DNA from: Nocardia crassostreae
GTDB lineage: Bacteria > Actinomycetota > Actinomycetes > Mycobacteriales > Mycobacteriaceae
NCBI RefSeq assembly: GCF_001613405.1
Contig: NZ_BDCH01000019.1
Span: 186,001-250,000, forward strand
Direction: 5' to 3'
DNA length: 64,000 nucleotides
The stretch's first letter is position 1. Every line of letters begins with the position of its first letter. The notes beneath the pieces are model-generated. The model searched no databases and had not been told where the DNA came from. It saw only the letters and a list, made by a program, of their open reading frames with translations. Positions 25,627-34,213 of this stretch are shown here, piece after piece. Position numbers and translations under genes: made by a program.

Positions 25627-27312
25627 ATGGCCCATGGAAGTATCTCGCCGCAATCCGATGCCGCGGCGGGGTCGTTCGACTACGACTGGCTGGTCATCGG
25701 CTCCGGGTTCGGCGGCCGCGTTTCGGCCTTGCGGTTGAGCGAGAAGGGTTTCCGCGTCGGGGTGCTGGAGGCGGGTCGCCGCTTCGCCGATGACGAGTTC
25801 CCGCCCAATGCGCTCAGCGCGCGGCGGTACTTCTTCTTCCCGTCGCTGGGCATGAAGGGCTTCTTCCGCGCCACCCTGTTCAAGGATGTGCTGATCGTCG
25901 CGGGCGCGGGGGTCGGCGGCGGGTCGCTGGGATACGCCAACACCCTCTACCGCGCGCGGCCGGAGTTCGCGCGGAGCAAGCAGTGGGCGCACCTCGGTGA
26001 TTGGGATGCCGAACTGGCGCCGCATTTCGAGACCGCCGAGAAGATGCTCGGCGTTGTCACCTATGACGCGGACGGTGACGCGGACACGCTGGTCAAGGAG
26101 TACGCCGAGGCGCACGGGTTCGGCGACACCTATGCGCGCAGCCGGGTCGGCGTCTTCCTGGGTGAACCCGGAAAGACGGTTCCCGACCCGTATTTCAGAG
26201 GCGAGGGGCCCGAGCGCACCGGCTGCATCCGCTGCGGAGGGTGCCTGCTCGGCTGTCCCCACAATGCCAAGAACACCCTGGTCAAGAACTATCTGTGGTT
26301 CGCCGAACGGCGTGGGGCGCGAATTCTGCCGGAGCGCAGCGTGACCGACATCCGGCCGCTCGGGGCCGCCGACGGGTCCGACGGGTACGCGGTGACCTCC
26401 GTGCGCACCGGCCGCTGGCTGCGGCGAGACCGGCGGACGGTGACCGCGCGAGGCGTGGTGGTGGCGGCCGGGGCGCTGGGCACCAATCGACTTCTGTTGC
26501 GCTGCAAGATGTCCGGGTCGCTGCCCGGTATCTCGGATCGGCTCGGCGAGCTGGTGCGCACCAATAGCGAGACCATTCTCGGGATCACCGCCCCGGACGA
26601 CGCGCGCGATTTCTCGCGGGGACTGGCGCTGACCTCCGGCGCGCACCCCAGTCCCGATACCCATATTCAACCGGTCACCTACGGCGGCAATGGCGACATC
26701 ATGTCGCTGGCGACCACACTGGCCACCCCGACCGGCGGCAAACGCACCCGGCCGCTGTGGTTCCTGCTGAACGTGCTGCGCCATCCGCTGCGCTTCGCGC
26801 GGGCCAGCCGGATCAGCAAGGCGTCGCGGCGCTAGATGCTGTTGACCACCATGCAATCCCAGGACAACGCCATCTCGCTGCGGGTGCGGTTCCGACTGCC
26901 GACCGGTCATCCGGTACTCACCACCGAGCAGGATCCCGACCACCCGATCCCGACCACGATCCAAGCCGGATACGACGCCACGAAGTGGATCGCCGAGAAG
27001 ATCGGCGGCGTGGTGAAAGCCGCTGCCCCCGAAGCGATCTTCGCCATCCCGACCACCGCGCATATTCTCGGGGGCGCGGTCATCGGCGAGTCCGCCGACA
27101 CCGGTGTAGTGGACACTCGGCACGAGGTGTTCGGCTATCGCGGCCTGCTGGTGTGCGACGGCGCGGCCGTGCCCGCCAATGTCGGGCTCAATCCCAGCCT
27201 GACCATCACCGCCATGGCCGAGCGCGCCATGAGCCTCATCGCACCCAAGCCAGGCGTCGTTCCCGCCGAACCCATTCGCTACACCGCTCAGGAGTCTTCC
27301 GATGCCCTCTGA
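25627..27312 (+). pseudogene. GMC-type oxidoreductase (ChoD-like) interrupted by TAG
   Basis: FAD-dependent GMC oxidoreductase resembling actinobacterial ChoD-type putative cholesterol oxidases. It has the FAD motif LVIGSGFGGRVSALRLSEKG, GAGVGGGSLGYANTL, a Cys cluster CIRCGGCLLGCPHNAKNT, then a C-terminal part with HILGGAVIG and DGAAVPANVGLNPSLT. TAG at 26833-26835 cuts the frame after 402 codons (ASRR). The same frame continues, starting with an ATG directly after the TAG (MLLTTMQSQDNAIS), to the end of a ~560-residue protein. Which residue the TAG replaced is not clear. The gene ends 11 nt inside the next monooxygenase gene. It probably oxidises a sterol or other hydrophobic alcohol (inference). 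Confidence 0.82.
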
Positions 27313-28782
27313 TTCCCCCACGCCGCGTCACGTCGGCATCGCGATCCTCGGTGCCGGATTCAGTGGGATCGGCGCGGCCGCCAAGCTCGAATTACACGGC
27401 TACCGCGACTATCTAGTGTTCGAGCGCGGCACCGCGGTCGGCGGCACCTGGCGCGACAACCACTATCCGGGCGCGGCCTGCGACGTGCCGTCGCACCTGT
27501 ACTCGTATTCGTTCGCCCCGAATCCGTCGTGGTCGCGGTCGTTCTCACCGCAACCGGAGATCCACCGGTACCTCCATGACGTGGCCGACCGATACGGGGT
27601 GATCGCCAAGACGATATTCGGGTGCACGGTCAACGCCGCGCGCTGGAACGACACCGACGCGCGGTGGGAGATCGATTCCACCCACGGGGAATTCACCGCC
27701 GATGTGCTCATCGGCGCGTTCGGGGTGCTGGTCGAGCCGTCGATGCCCGAGATCCCGGGCATCGAGACCTTCGCAGGAGAGGTCTTCCACTCCTCGCGCT
27801 GGAACCACGACGTGGATCTCACCGGCAAGCGGGTGGCCGTGATCGGCACCGGGGCCTCTGCCATCCAGATCATTCCCGCCATCGCGGGCACGGTCGGGCG
27901 CCTGGACGTCTACCAGCGGACCGCGGCGTGGGTGCTGCCGCGCGCCGACCGGCCCTATACCCGGCTGGAGCAGGCGGCTTTCCGGCTCGTGCCGGGGTAT
28001 CGGGCGCTCGTCCGCGCCAGAATCTACACCGCGCGAGAGTATTTGGCGTTCGCCCTGACGCGCGGATCGGCCTGGGTGCGCCCGCTCGAGCTGCTGGCGA
28101 AGGCCAAGCTGCACTGGGAGATTCGCGATCCCGGGCTGCGGACCAAGCTGCGGCCGAAGTTCCGGCTGGGCTGCGAGCGGATCCTGCTGTCCAACAACTA
28201 CTATCCGGCGCTGGCCCGGGACAACGTGGAGGTGGTGACCGAGCCGATCGCGGAGATTCTGTCGAACGCGGTGATCACCGCGGACCGCACGATCCGCGAG
28301 GTCGACGCGCTGGTGGTGGCGACCGGCTTCCAGGTCGTCGACTCCCCCGTCTTCGACCTGATCCGAGGCCGGGACGGCGCAGTCTGGCCGAGGTCTTCGA
28401 CAAGTCAGGCATGCAGGCTTACAAGGGCACCACCATCGCGAACTTTCCCAACGCGTTCTTCCTGTACGGCCCGAACACGGGCACCGGCAACACCTCTCAG
28501 ATCTTCATGATCGAATCGCAGATCGACTACGCCGTCGGGGCCATCCGGATCATGCGCGGGCACAGCCTGCGCACGCTCGAGGTCAGGCAGGACGCGCAGG
28601 ACGAATTCAATGCCCGGGTGCAGGCTCGGCTGGCGGACAGCGTGTGGAACACCGGCGGCTGTGCCAGCTGGTATCTGGACAAGCATGGCAACAATCCCAC
28701 GATCTGGCCGGGGTTCACCTATACCTTCCATCGCCTCACGCGCGAGTTCGATCTCGACGCGTACGCCACGGCACGGCGCTGA
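27302..28782 (+). pseudogene. Baeyer-Villiger-type monooxygenase with a frameshift
   Basis: Class B flavoprotein monooxygenase. The FAD motif ILGAGFSGIGAAAKLELHG, GGTWRDNHYPGAACDVPSHL, the fingerprint FAGEVFHSSRWNHD and the NADPH motif VAVIGTGASAIQIIPAIA are in frame. At about 28376 (after FDLIRGRDG) the frame shifts, and the rest (SLAEVFDKSGMQAYKGTT to the end) lies one base over. Inserting one C to read GGC CGC restores the usual RDGRSLAEV. The repaired protein is ~493 aa. Start ATG 27302 overlaps the GMC gene, and a second monooxygenase follows. A one-base deletion or a base-call error in a GC run. Confidence 0.82.
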
Positions 28783-28815
28783 ACCCGCCATCAGTCACAG
28801 AAGGGAGTGAACACT

Positions 28816-30291
28816 ATGGCACCGCAGCACGACGTGGTGATCGTCGGAGCCGGATTCGGCGGTATGGGGGCCGCGATCCAGTTACAGCGCATGGTGATCG
28901 AGGATTTCGTCATCCTCGACCGCGAGCAGGACCTGGGCGGCACCTGGCACGTGAACCGGTATCCGGGCCTGGCCGTGGACATCGCCTCGGTCACGTACTC
29001 GTTCTCCTTCGAGCCGAATCCGTACTGGTCGCGGCTGTTCGCACCGGGCGCGGAGATCAAGCAGTACGCCGACCACATCGCGGAGAAGTACGACCTGCGC
29101 CGCCGCATGCGATTCGGCACGCCGGTCGAGAGCGCACGCTGGGATGAGGACAACCGGCAGTGGATCGTGACGCCCGCGCACGGCGACCCGATCACCGCGC
29201 GATACCTGATCACCGCGACCGGCTACCTGTCCCAGCCCCGCACGCCCGATATCGAGGGCGTGGACTCGTTCACGGGCACCGTCATTCACACCGCGAACTG
29301 GGACGACTCCTATGATCCGGCCGGACGGCGCATCGGCGTCATCGGCACCGGCGCGACCTCCGTGCAGCTGGTTCCCGAACTCGCCTGCACCGCAAGCGAA
29401 CTCACGGTCTATCAGCGCACGCCGATCTGGGTGGTGCCCAAGCTCGACTTCGCCATGCCGCGCGCGGCGCAGAAACTGTTCGCACGGGTACCCGCGACAC
29501 AGCGCAAAGCGCACCTGGCGAATACGGCGATGCTGGAACTGCTCATCGCGGCCGCCCTGCACTACCGGCGATTCTCGTTCCTGAACAAGACCGCCACCAC
29601 CATCGCCCGCACCCACCTGCGCGCTCAGGTGCGAGACCCGCAGATACGCGAATCGCTCACGCCGCGATACGAATTCGGGTGCAAGCGCCCCACTTTCTCC
29701 AACCACTACTTCCGGACCTTCAACCGGCCGAACGTGCACCTGGAGACGACCGGCATCGCCCGGATCGAACTCGACGGCATCGTCACCGCCGACGGCCGCA
29801 AGACCGAGATCGACACCCTGGTCCTGGCCACCGGCTTCAACCTGTGGGACACCAACTTCCCCGCCATCGAGATCATCGGGCGCGAGGGCCGCAACCTCGG
29901 AAAGTGGTTGCGGGACAACCGCTTCCAAGCCTACGAAGGCTTGACGCTGCCGCACTTCCCGAACTTCCTCGGCCTGGCCAACCCGTACTCGTTCAACGTG
30001 CTGTCCTACTTCTTCACCATCGAGGAGCAGATGGCGCACATGGCGCGGCTCTTCGGCGAGATGAATGCCCGTGGCGCGCAGGTCTTCGAGATCACCGAGT
30101 CGGCCAATGACCGCTACCTCGAGCGCATGACCCGCCTCACCGGTGACGCCGTGTTCACCCTCGCCGACTGTTCATCCTCCCGCAGCTACTACTTCGACCC
30201 GCACGGCGATCCCTCCCTGGTCCGCTTCGGCGCCAACACCGCCGTCCGCAACCGCGGCCGCTTCCCCCTCGACGACTACGCCTACGAGTGA
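28816..30291 (+). CDS. Baeyer-Villiger-type flavin monooxygenase
   Basis: 491-aa intact class B monooxygenase. Motifs: VIVGAGFGGMGAAIQLQRMV, GGTWHVNRYPGLAVD, fingerprint FTGTVIHTANWDD, IGVIGTGATSVQLVPELA, and LATGFNLWDTNF near the C-terminal third. ATG 28816 is chosen because AAGGGAG precedes it; GTG 28807 is in frame. It is the last gene of the operon that begins with the GMC oxidase, so sterol- or terpenoid-type ketone oxidation is plausible. It resembles the monooxygenase at 11323-12951 (both have GGTWHVN..P). Confidence 0.9.
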   Translation: MAPQHDVVIVGAGFGGMGAAIQLQRMVIEDFVILDREQDLGGTWHVNRYPGLAVDIASVTYSFSFEPNPYWSRLFAPGAEIKQYADHIAEKYDLRRRMRFGTPVESARWDEDNRQWIVTPAHGDPITARYLITATGYLSQPRTPDIEGVDSFTGTVIHTANWDDSYDPAGRRIGVIGTGATSVQLVPELACTASELTVYQRTPIWVVPKLDFAMPRAAQKLFARVPATQRKAHLANTAMLELLIAAALHYRRFSFLNKTATTIARTHLRAQVRDPQIRESLTPRYEFGCKRPTFSNHYFRTFNRPNVHLETTGIARIELDGIVTADGRKTEIDTLVLATGFNLWDTNFPAIEIIGREGRNLGKWLRDNRFQAYEGLTLPHFPNFLGLANPYSFNVLSYFFTIEEQMAHMARLFGEMNARGAQVFEITESANDRYLERMTRLTGDAVFTLADCSSSRSYYFDPHGDPSLVRFGANTAVRNRGRFPLDDYAYE

Positions 30292-30404
30292 GCCCCAGCC
30301 GACGTCGGCGTGCTCGCGAACGAAACGGGCGCGTCGAATGCCGAGCCGTTCCAGCTCCGGGACCGCCTGGTGCGCTGGGATTTCCGGGGCAGAGATGGCG
30401 CGGG

Positions 30405-31412
30405 CTAGCCCTTCTCCGCGGCGGCGGGCAGCACAACCGGCTCGGCGAGAGGCTCGAGCAATGTCCGGCGCCGCCGGGCGCGGCCGCCGGGCGGCCACAG
30501 CAGATACCAGAAGATCACGACGATGACGCAGGCGATGGCGGTGTCGAGCAGGCGAGCGCCGAGCAGGCCCCCGCCACCCGGTCCCGCCAGCGCCAGCACG
30601 ATCACCGTCACAAGCATGGTGTGCAGCAGGTAGGCCTGATCGGTCCAGCCCGGCAGCAGTGCGCCGATCACGGCCGCCACCACGACGAGAGTCCAACCGT
30701 AGGAGACGAATTCGAGTAGCGCCCAGGTCAGGAGCAGGCCGAGGATCGTGCCCGCGAACCGGTGCGCGACCCGGTATCCGATCCGGTCCTCGTTGACCCG
30801 GAAGACCAGGCACACGGTCACCGGCAGCCACCAGGAGTGCTCCGGATGGATCAGCACCGCCACCAGCGAGGCCGATCCCATGCACAGTCCCAGCCGCAGC
30901 GCGCGCAGCGGATCGGGACGCCAGGTTCGCGCCGGGGCGGATTCGTCGCTCGCCCACACCAGTTCGACCATGACGAGCGCGAGCATCGGCAAGGTGCCGA
31001 GCAGGTAGAGCCCGGCCGCCTGCCACAGCGGAACCGTCCCGCGCAGCGAGATTCCGATGGTGGTGAGGATCTGCAGTTTGAGCCCGCACAGCAGCCCCGA
31101 CGGTCCGTGCGTTCCGATCAGCCCGGCGGCCAGTCCGGCGAGGGTGAGGGCCAGCACCTGCCAGGGACCGGGGCGGTGCACGAGTGCGCCGACCATGACC
31201 CCGCCCGCGCCGCCCGCCATCGTGGCCAGCAGCCGGGGCAGTCGGCGCGGCGCGGGTTCGTCGCAGTCGGCGTTGATCGTGCACAGCCCGCCGACCACAG
31301 GCAGCGCGGCTCCCGGGCCGCCGAGGAGCAGGCTCGTCATCAGCCCGACGGTCAAGGCCACCGCGCCGCGGGCGGTGCGCGCGGGTGGGAGGTCAGTGAT
31401 CAGCCTGTGCAC
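30405..31412 (-). CDS. FUSC-family integral membrane protein
   Basis: 335-aa protein with two blocks of hydrophobic helices (first half LATMAGGAGGVMVGALVH to LYLLGTLPMLALVMVELVW; second half WWLPVTVCLVFR to IACVIVVIFWYLLW) separated by a short polar linker. This matches the fusaric-acid-resistance/aromatic-acid-exporter (FUSC) superfamily, which exports small aromatic acids or lipids. GTG 31412 follows AGGAG. It is the last gene of a four-gene membrane operon divergent from a GntR regulator, but a strong hairpin just upstream may uncouple it. Substrate unknown. Confidence 0.75.
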   Translation of the reverse strand: MHRLITDLPPARTARGAVALTVGLMTSLLLGGPGAALPVVGGLCTINADCDEPAPRRLPRLLATMAGGAGGVMVGALVHRPGPWQVLALTLAGLAAGLIGTHGPSGLLCGLKLQILTTIGISLRGTVPLWQAAGLYLLGTLPMLALVMVELVWASDESAPARTWRPDPLRALRLGLCMGSASLVAVLIHPEHSWWLPVTVCLVFRVNEDRIGYRVAHRFAGTILGLLLTWALLEFVSYGWTLVVVAAVIGALLPGWTDQAYLLHTMLVTVIVLALAGPGGGGLLGARLLDTAIACVIVVIFWYLLWPPGGRARRRRTLLEPLAEPVVLPAAAEKG

Positions 31413-31448
31413 GAGTTCTGCTCCTGTCGTGGGTGTTTCGGAAATGGC

Positions 31449-31476
31449 GCGGCCGGGCTCTGCCGAGCCCGGCCGC
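31449..31476. terminator. perfect 12-bp hairpin between dsbB-like and FUSC genes
   Basis: GCGGCCGGGCTC and its exact complement flank a 4-nt loop (31461-31464). It lies 36 bp upstream of the FUSC start and 31 bp after the DsbB-like stop. It could terminate or attenuate transcription into the FUSC gene, or stabilise the upstream mRNA end. Confidence 0.6.
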
Positions 31477-31507
31477 GGTGCCGGTGGGTTGGGCGGTGTG
31501 GTCCGGA

Positions 31508-32149
31508 TCAGCCGAAGAACAGCTGCCACAGTTCGTAGGAGTCCGGCCGGTGCGGCAGCAGCGGGTGCAGTCCCTGCTCGAAGACCATGCAGATCAAGTT
31601 GGTCACCAGGAAGGCCCCGAAGATCCACAGCGTGGCGCGGGACCAACCGCCGAAACGCACCTCGCCGGGCACGAAGTACTTGGAGCACAACAGCATCAGG
31701 CCCGAGACGAGGGTGGCGAGCATGAAGGTGATCCACGCCCAGGTGTAGGTGTGCAGCCCGAGCACAATGCCGCCCATGCCCAGATCGTTGACGTGCAGCA
31801 GCACGTGCCGGACCGAGATCATGGATGCGAGCAGACTCGCCACCACGGAGAACCCGTAGCCGGTGGCGAAGTCGGAGCCGGTGATGCGACCGAATGCCCG
31901 GGCGCGCAACAGGATCCACATCGGCCCCAGTGCCGACAGCATCATGCCGACGCGCTCCATCATGCACAGCGGGCACGGGTACTCGTGCAGGCCGAACTGC
32001 ATGAAGTAGCCGCCGAACAGGACGCCGCACATGCCGAGCACATAGACGTGGGGAAAGACGATCCCGATCCAGCGACCCCACGCGGGTCCCCGGTCGGTCG
32101 CCGCGGCCGACCGCGGCGAAACTGCTTGTGCCATATCGGTGATTGCCAT
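31508..32149 (-). CDS. DsbB-like disulphide-bond formation membrane protein
   Basis: 213-aa polytopic membrane protein with about five helices. After the first helix pair it has YPCPLCMMERVGM, the CxxC-plus-Arg signature of DsbB (Cys59 and Cys62). DsbB reoxidises periplasmic thiol oxidases with quinone. The second Cys pair of classical DsbB is not evident, so electron transfer may differ. ATG 32149 has GAGGAGC upstream. It lies between the small DUF5993-like gene and the FUSC gene. DsbB-type proteins are uncommon in actinobacteria, which usually use VKOR, so its presence in a GntR-controlled operon is notable. Confidence 0.75.
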   Translation of the reverse strand: MAITDMAQAVSPRSAAATDRGPAWGRWIGIVFPHVYVLGMCGVLFGGYFMQFGLHEYPCPLCMMERVGMMLSALGPMWILLRARAFGRITGSDFATGYGFSVVASLLASMISVRHVLLHVNDLGMGGIVLGLHTYTWAWITFMLATLVSGLMLLCSKYFVPGEVRFGGWSRATLWIFGAFLVTNLICMVFEQGLHPLLPHRPDSYELWQLFFG

Positions 32150-32160
32150 GTCGGTGCTCC

Positions 32161-32322
32161 TCAGAAGCGCAGCGGGGTGAACAGGGTGTGCGAGTGCACC
32201 AGGAAGGTGATCAGCACCGTCGCCAGGGTGAGCAGGCCCATTCCGGTCAGCACACGCATGGTGGGGCGGGAGACGCAGAGGAAGAAGGTGGCGACCATCA
32301 GCGCCAGGACAAGGGATTCCAT
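32161..32322 (-). CDS. 53-aa membrane protein, DUF5993-like
   Basis: Short ORF starting at ATG 32322 and ending at TGA 32161. It encodes 53 residues with two hydrophobic helices (SLVLALMVATFFLCV and MGLLTLATVLITFLV) and a His-containing tail (HSHTLFTPLRF). Strong GC3 bias, 4-nt spacing after the RDD gene and 11-nt spacing before the DsbB-like start support it as a real gene. Size, topology and position next to a DsbB-like gene match my recollection of the DUF5993 family. Role unknown; perhaps a small partner of the DsbB-like protein. Confidence 0.7.
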   Translation of the reverse strand: MESLVLALMVATFFLCVSRPTMRVLTGMGLLTLATVLITFLVHSHTLFTPLRF

Positions 32323-32326
32323 GGGT

Positions 32327-32674
32327 TCAGTCCTCTTCCGAATCGATGCGAATCAGGCCGTCCGGGGTGATGCCCGCGGCGAGACGGCCGAGGGTGCGGC
32401 CGCGCAGTCCCAGGAAGTAGACGATCGCGACGACGATGGTGACGAGCCCGGTCCAGACCATTCCTCCGGGCCACACCACCTGGATCTGCTGTAGTCCGTG
32501 CGAGTCCTTCCACAATCGGGTGGCGGACTCCGCGGCCTCGCCGAGCGCGATCGCCGACAGCACGAACCACACCGAGACGAGGATCAGCACGTCGACCACC
32601 GCAGCGGCGAATTTCCGGCCGCCGCTTGCGGCTGGTCCCCGCGCGATGTCCGGGGCGGACGCAATGGCATCCAT
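32327..32674 (-). CDS. RDD-domain small membrane protein
   Basis: 115-aa protein with two membrane helices (VVDVLILVSVWFVLSAIAL and TGLVTIVVAIVYFLGLRG) and the RDD-family signature GRTLGRLAAGI followed by an acidic tail. The RDD family has no agreed function. ATG 32674 has GGAGG. It is the first gene of the operon, read from a promoter shared with the GntR gene. Confidence 0.7.
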   Translation of the reverse strand: MDAIASAPDIARGPAASGGRKFAAAVVDVLILVSVWFVLSAIALGEAAESATRLWKDSHGLQQIQVVWPGGMVWTGLVTIVVAIVYFLGLRGRTLGRLAAGITPDGLIRIDSEED

Positions 32675-32700
32675 AGGTTTCTTCCTCCTCAGGCGCTAGT

Positions 32701-32764
32701 TGCATCTATCTTATATCTAAGATAAATACATCCTATTACTCGCCTCTCATGCAAGATAGATGCA
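32701..32764. promoter_or_regulatory. GntR-type operators in a divergent promoter
   Basis: AT-rich region holding two related sites. A perfect inverted repeat TATCTTA-TATC-TAAGATA lies at 32707-32724. TGCATCTATCTT at 32701-32712 recurs as its exact complement at 32753-32764. The second site overlaps the start codon chosen for the GntR gene, so autorepression and a leaderless or very short leader transcript are likely. The spacing suits looping or cooperative binding of a GntR dimer pair. Confidence 0.65.
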
Positions 32765-33378
32765 TGACAGTCGCCGTGGATCGCGCCTACGAATGGACCA
32801 AGGAACGCCTGCTCGACGGCACCTTCGCCGATGGCGAGCTGTTATCGGAAGGGCAGGTGGCACAGGAACTGGGGATCTCACGCACACCCGTTCGGGAGGC
32901 GTTCCTGCGCCTGCAGGCGGAATCGTTCCTCAGGCTCTACCCCAAGCGCGGGGCGCTGGTCGTGCCGGTGAGCCTGACCGAGGCACGGGAACTGAGCCAG
33001 GCGCGGACCACGATCGAGGAATTCGCCCTGCGCGCGGTCGCGCATCGCGGCGACGCCGAACTCGCCGAACTCGGGAAGGAACTCACGGCCAAGGCGGACG
33101 CCGCCGGTTCAGCCACCGGCAACGCCCGTATGCAGGCGATCCTGGACTTCCATCGCACCCTCGTCGCCGCGGCGGGCAACTCGGTCGTCACCGACATGTA
33201 CCGCGGATTGTCCGAGCGCATGCTGCGCCTGGTCGCCGCGGCCTTGAATTCCTACGACCCGGTGCGGGACGCGGAGGAGCACCGCGAGCTGGCCGAGCTG
33301 GTCGGGACCGGTCAGGTAGCCGCGGCAGTGGAGCTACTGCGGCGTCATATCACCGGGAGTTTCGGCCGATTCGGCTGA
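32764..33378 (+). CDS. GntR-family regulator (FCD-domain type)
   Basis: 204-aa regulator: winged helix at about residues 10-75 (LSEGQVAQELGISRTPVREA), then an all-helical FCD-type ligand domain (DFHRTLVAAAGNSVVTDMY). ATG 32764 is preferred; ATG 32749 five codons upstream is possible. It is divergent from the RDD-DUF5993-DsbB-FUSC operon with palindromic sites between, so it probably represses that operon and itself. Its 3' end overlaps the convergent FadR-type gene by 45 nt. Confidence 0.88.
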   Translation: MTVAVDRAYEWTKERLLDGTFADGELLSEGQVAQELGISRTPVREAFLRLQAESFLRLYPKRGALVVPVSLTEARELSQARTTIEEFALRAVAHRGDAELAELGKELTAKADAAGSATGNARMQAILDFHRTLVAAAGNSVVTDMYRGLSERMLRLVAAALNSYDPVRDAEEHRELAELVGTGQVAAAVELLRRHITGSFGRFG

Positions 33379-34113
33379 ATCCGATTCGTCGCGGTAGATG
33401 TCCAGATTCCGGCGCAGTGCGGCCTCGGCCGCGTCCGGGTCGCCCGCTTCGATCGCGGCGAGGATGGCCCGATGGTGTTCGCAGGATCGCGTGAACACCG
33501 TGGGCCAATCGCCCGGACTCGCGACCGCCGTCGCCATCTGGCGGACGAAGACCTCCTGCAGTCCCTCCATGAGGTAGGTCAGCAGCGAATTGCCCGCCGC
33601 TCCGGCCAGAGCCACATGGAAGCGGGCGTCGAGTTCGGTGTAGTGCTCCTGGTCGTCGGCGGCGGCTTCCATCGCATCGATCAGTTCGTGCAGCGCGGCG
33701 AGCTGTTCGGGGGTGCGGTGCAATGCCGCTCCACGCACGGCGAAGGTCTCGAGCGCGTACCGGGTCTGCATGACGTCGCGCACCGAGAAGTGGCCCAGTG
33801 CCAGGTACAAGCGCAATAGGCGGGACACCATGCGGCCGGGTCGGTCGCTGATCATGGAACCGCCCGCGGCCCCGACGCCGGTGCGGACCGTGATGATGTC
33901 CATGGCCTCGAGCACGCGCAGCGCCTCGCGCAGCGAAGGGCGGCTGACGTTGAGGGTCTCGCTGAGCTGACGTTCGTTCGGCAGTCGATCGCCCGGGCGG
34001 ATGCGGCCCTCGACGATGAGATCCTCCAGTTGTTCCAGCACCACCTCGAAGGCGCGCTGCTTGCGGATGGGCTGGAACAGGGCCGCGGTGTCGGTCGGCT
34101 CACTCTCGGTCAC
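33334..34113 (-). CDS. FadR/LldR-like GntR-family regulator
   Basis: 259-aa GntR-family protein. The winged helix is in the first ~85 residues (GDRLPNERQLSETLNVSRPS and LREALRVLEAMDIITVRTG), followed by an FCD domain (ELDARFHVALAGAAGNSLLT) with likely metal/ligand His residues. GTG 34113 gives the family's usual N-terminus; upstream in-frame ATGs would read through the operator. It is divergent from lactate 2-monooxygenase with a typical FadR-type palindrome in between, so a lactate-responsive repressor like LldR is the likely role (inference). Confidence 0.88.
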   Translation of the reverse strand: MTESEPTDTAALFQPIRKQRAFEVVLEQLEDLIVEGRIRPGDRLPNERQLSETLNVSRPSLREALRVLEAMDIITVRTGVGAAGGSMISDRPGRMVSRLLRLYLALGHFSVRDVMQTRYALETFAVRGAALHRTPEQLAALHELIDAMEAAADDQEHYTELDARFHVALAGAAGNSLLTYLMEGLQEVFVRQMATAVASPGDWPTVFTRSCEHHRAILAAIEAGDPDAAEAALRRNLDIYRDESDSAESAETPGDMTPQ

Positions 34114-34143
34114 CTTGACAAGCCTAGTGCCACGGAGAGTAAG

Positions 34144-34187
34144 TTGGTTTGTGCATCCTTTGGTAAGACCAAAAGACCAACAAACCA
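34144..34187. promoter_or_regulatory. nested FadR/LldR-type operators
   Basis: The inner palindrome TTTGGT-AAG-ACCAAA is at 34159-34173. An outer inverted repeat TGGTTTGT (34145-34152) / ACAAACCA (34180-34187) encloses it. The half-site TNGGT..ACCNA is the type bound by FadR/LldR GntR regulators. It lies between the regulator (34113, minus) and lactate 2-monooxygenase (34214, plus), so it can control both. Confidence 0.7.
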
Positions 34188-34213
34188 TTTCTCCATATTT
34201 CAGGAGCCTCACA

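Noticed and set aside
30292..30404. A short open frame after the monooxygenase stop and the palindrome GCCGACGTCGGC (30298-30309)
   Set aside because: No start, no ribosome site and no recognisable sequence. The palindrome is kept only as a possible terminator element, not strong enough to list.
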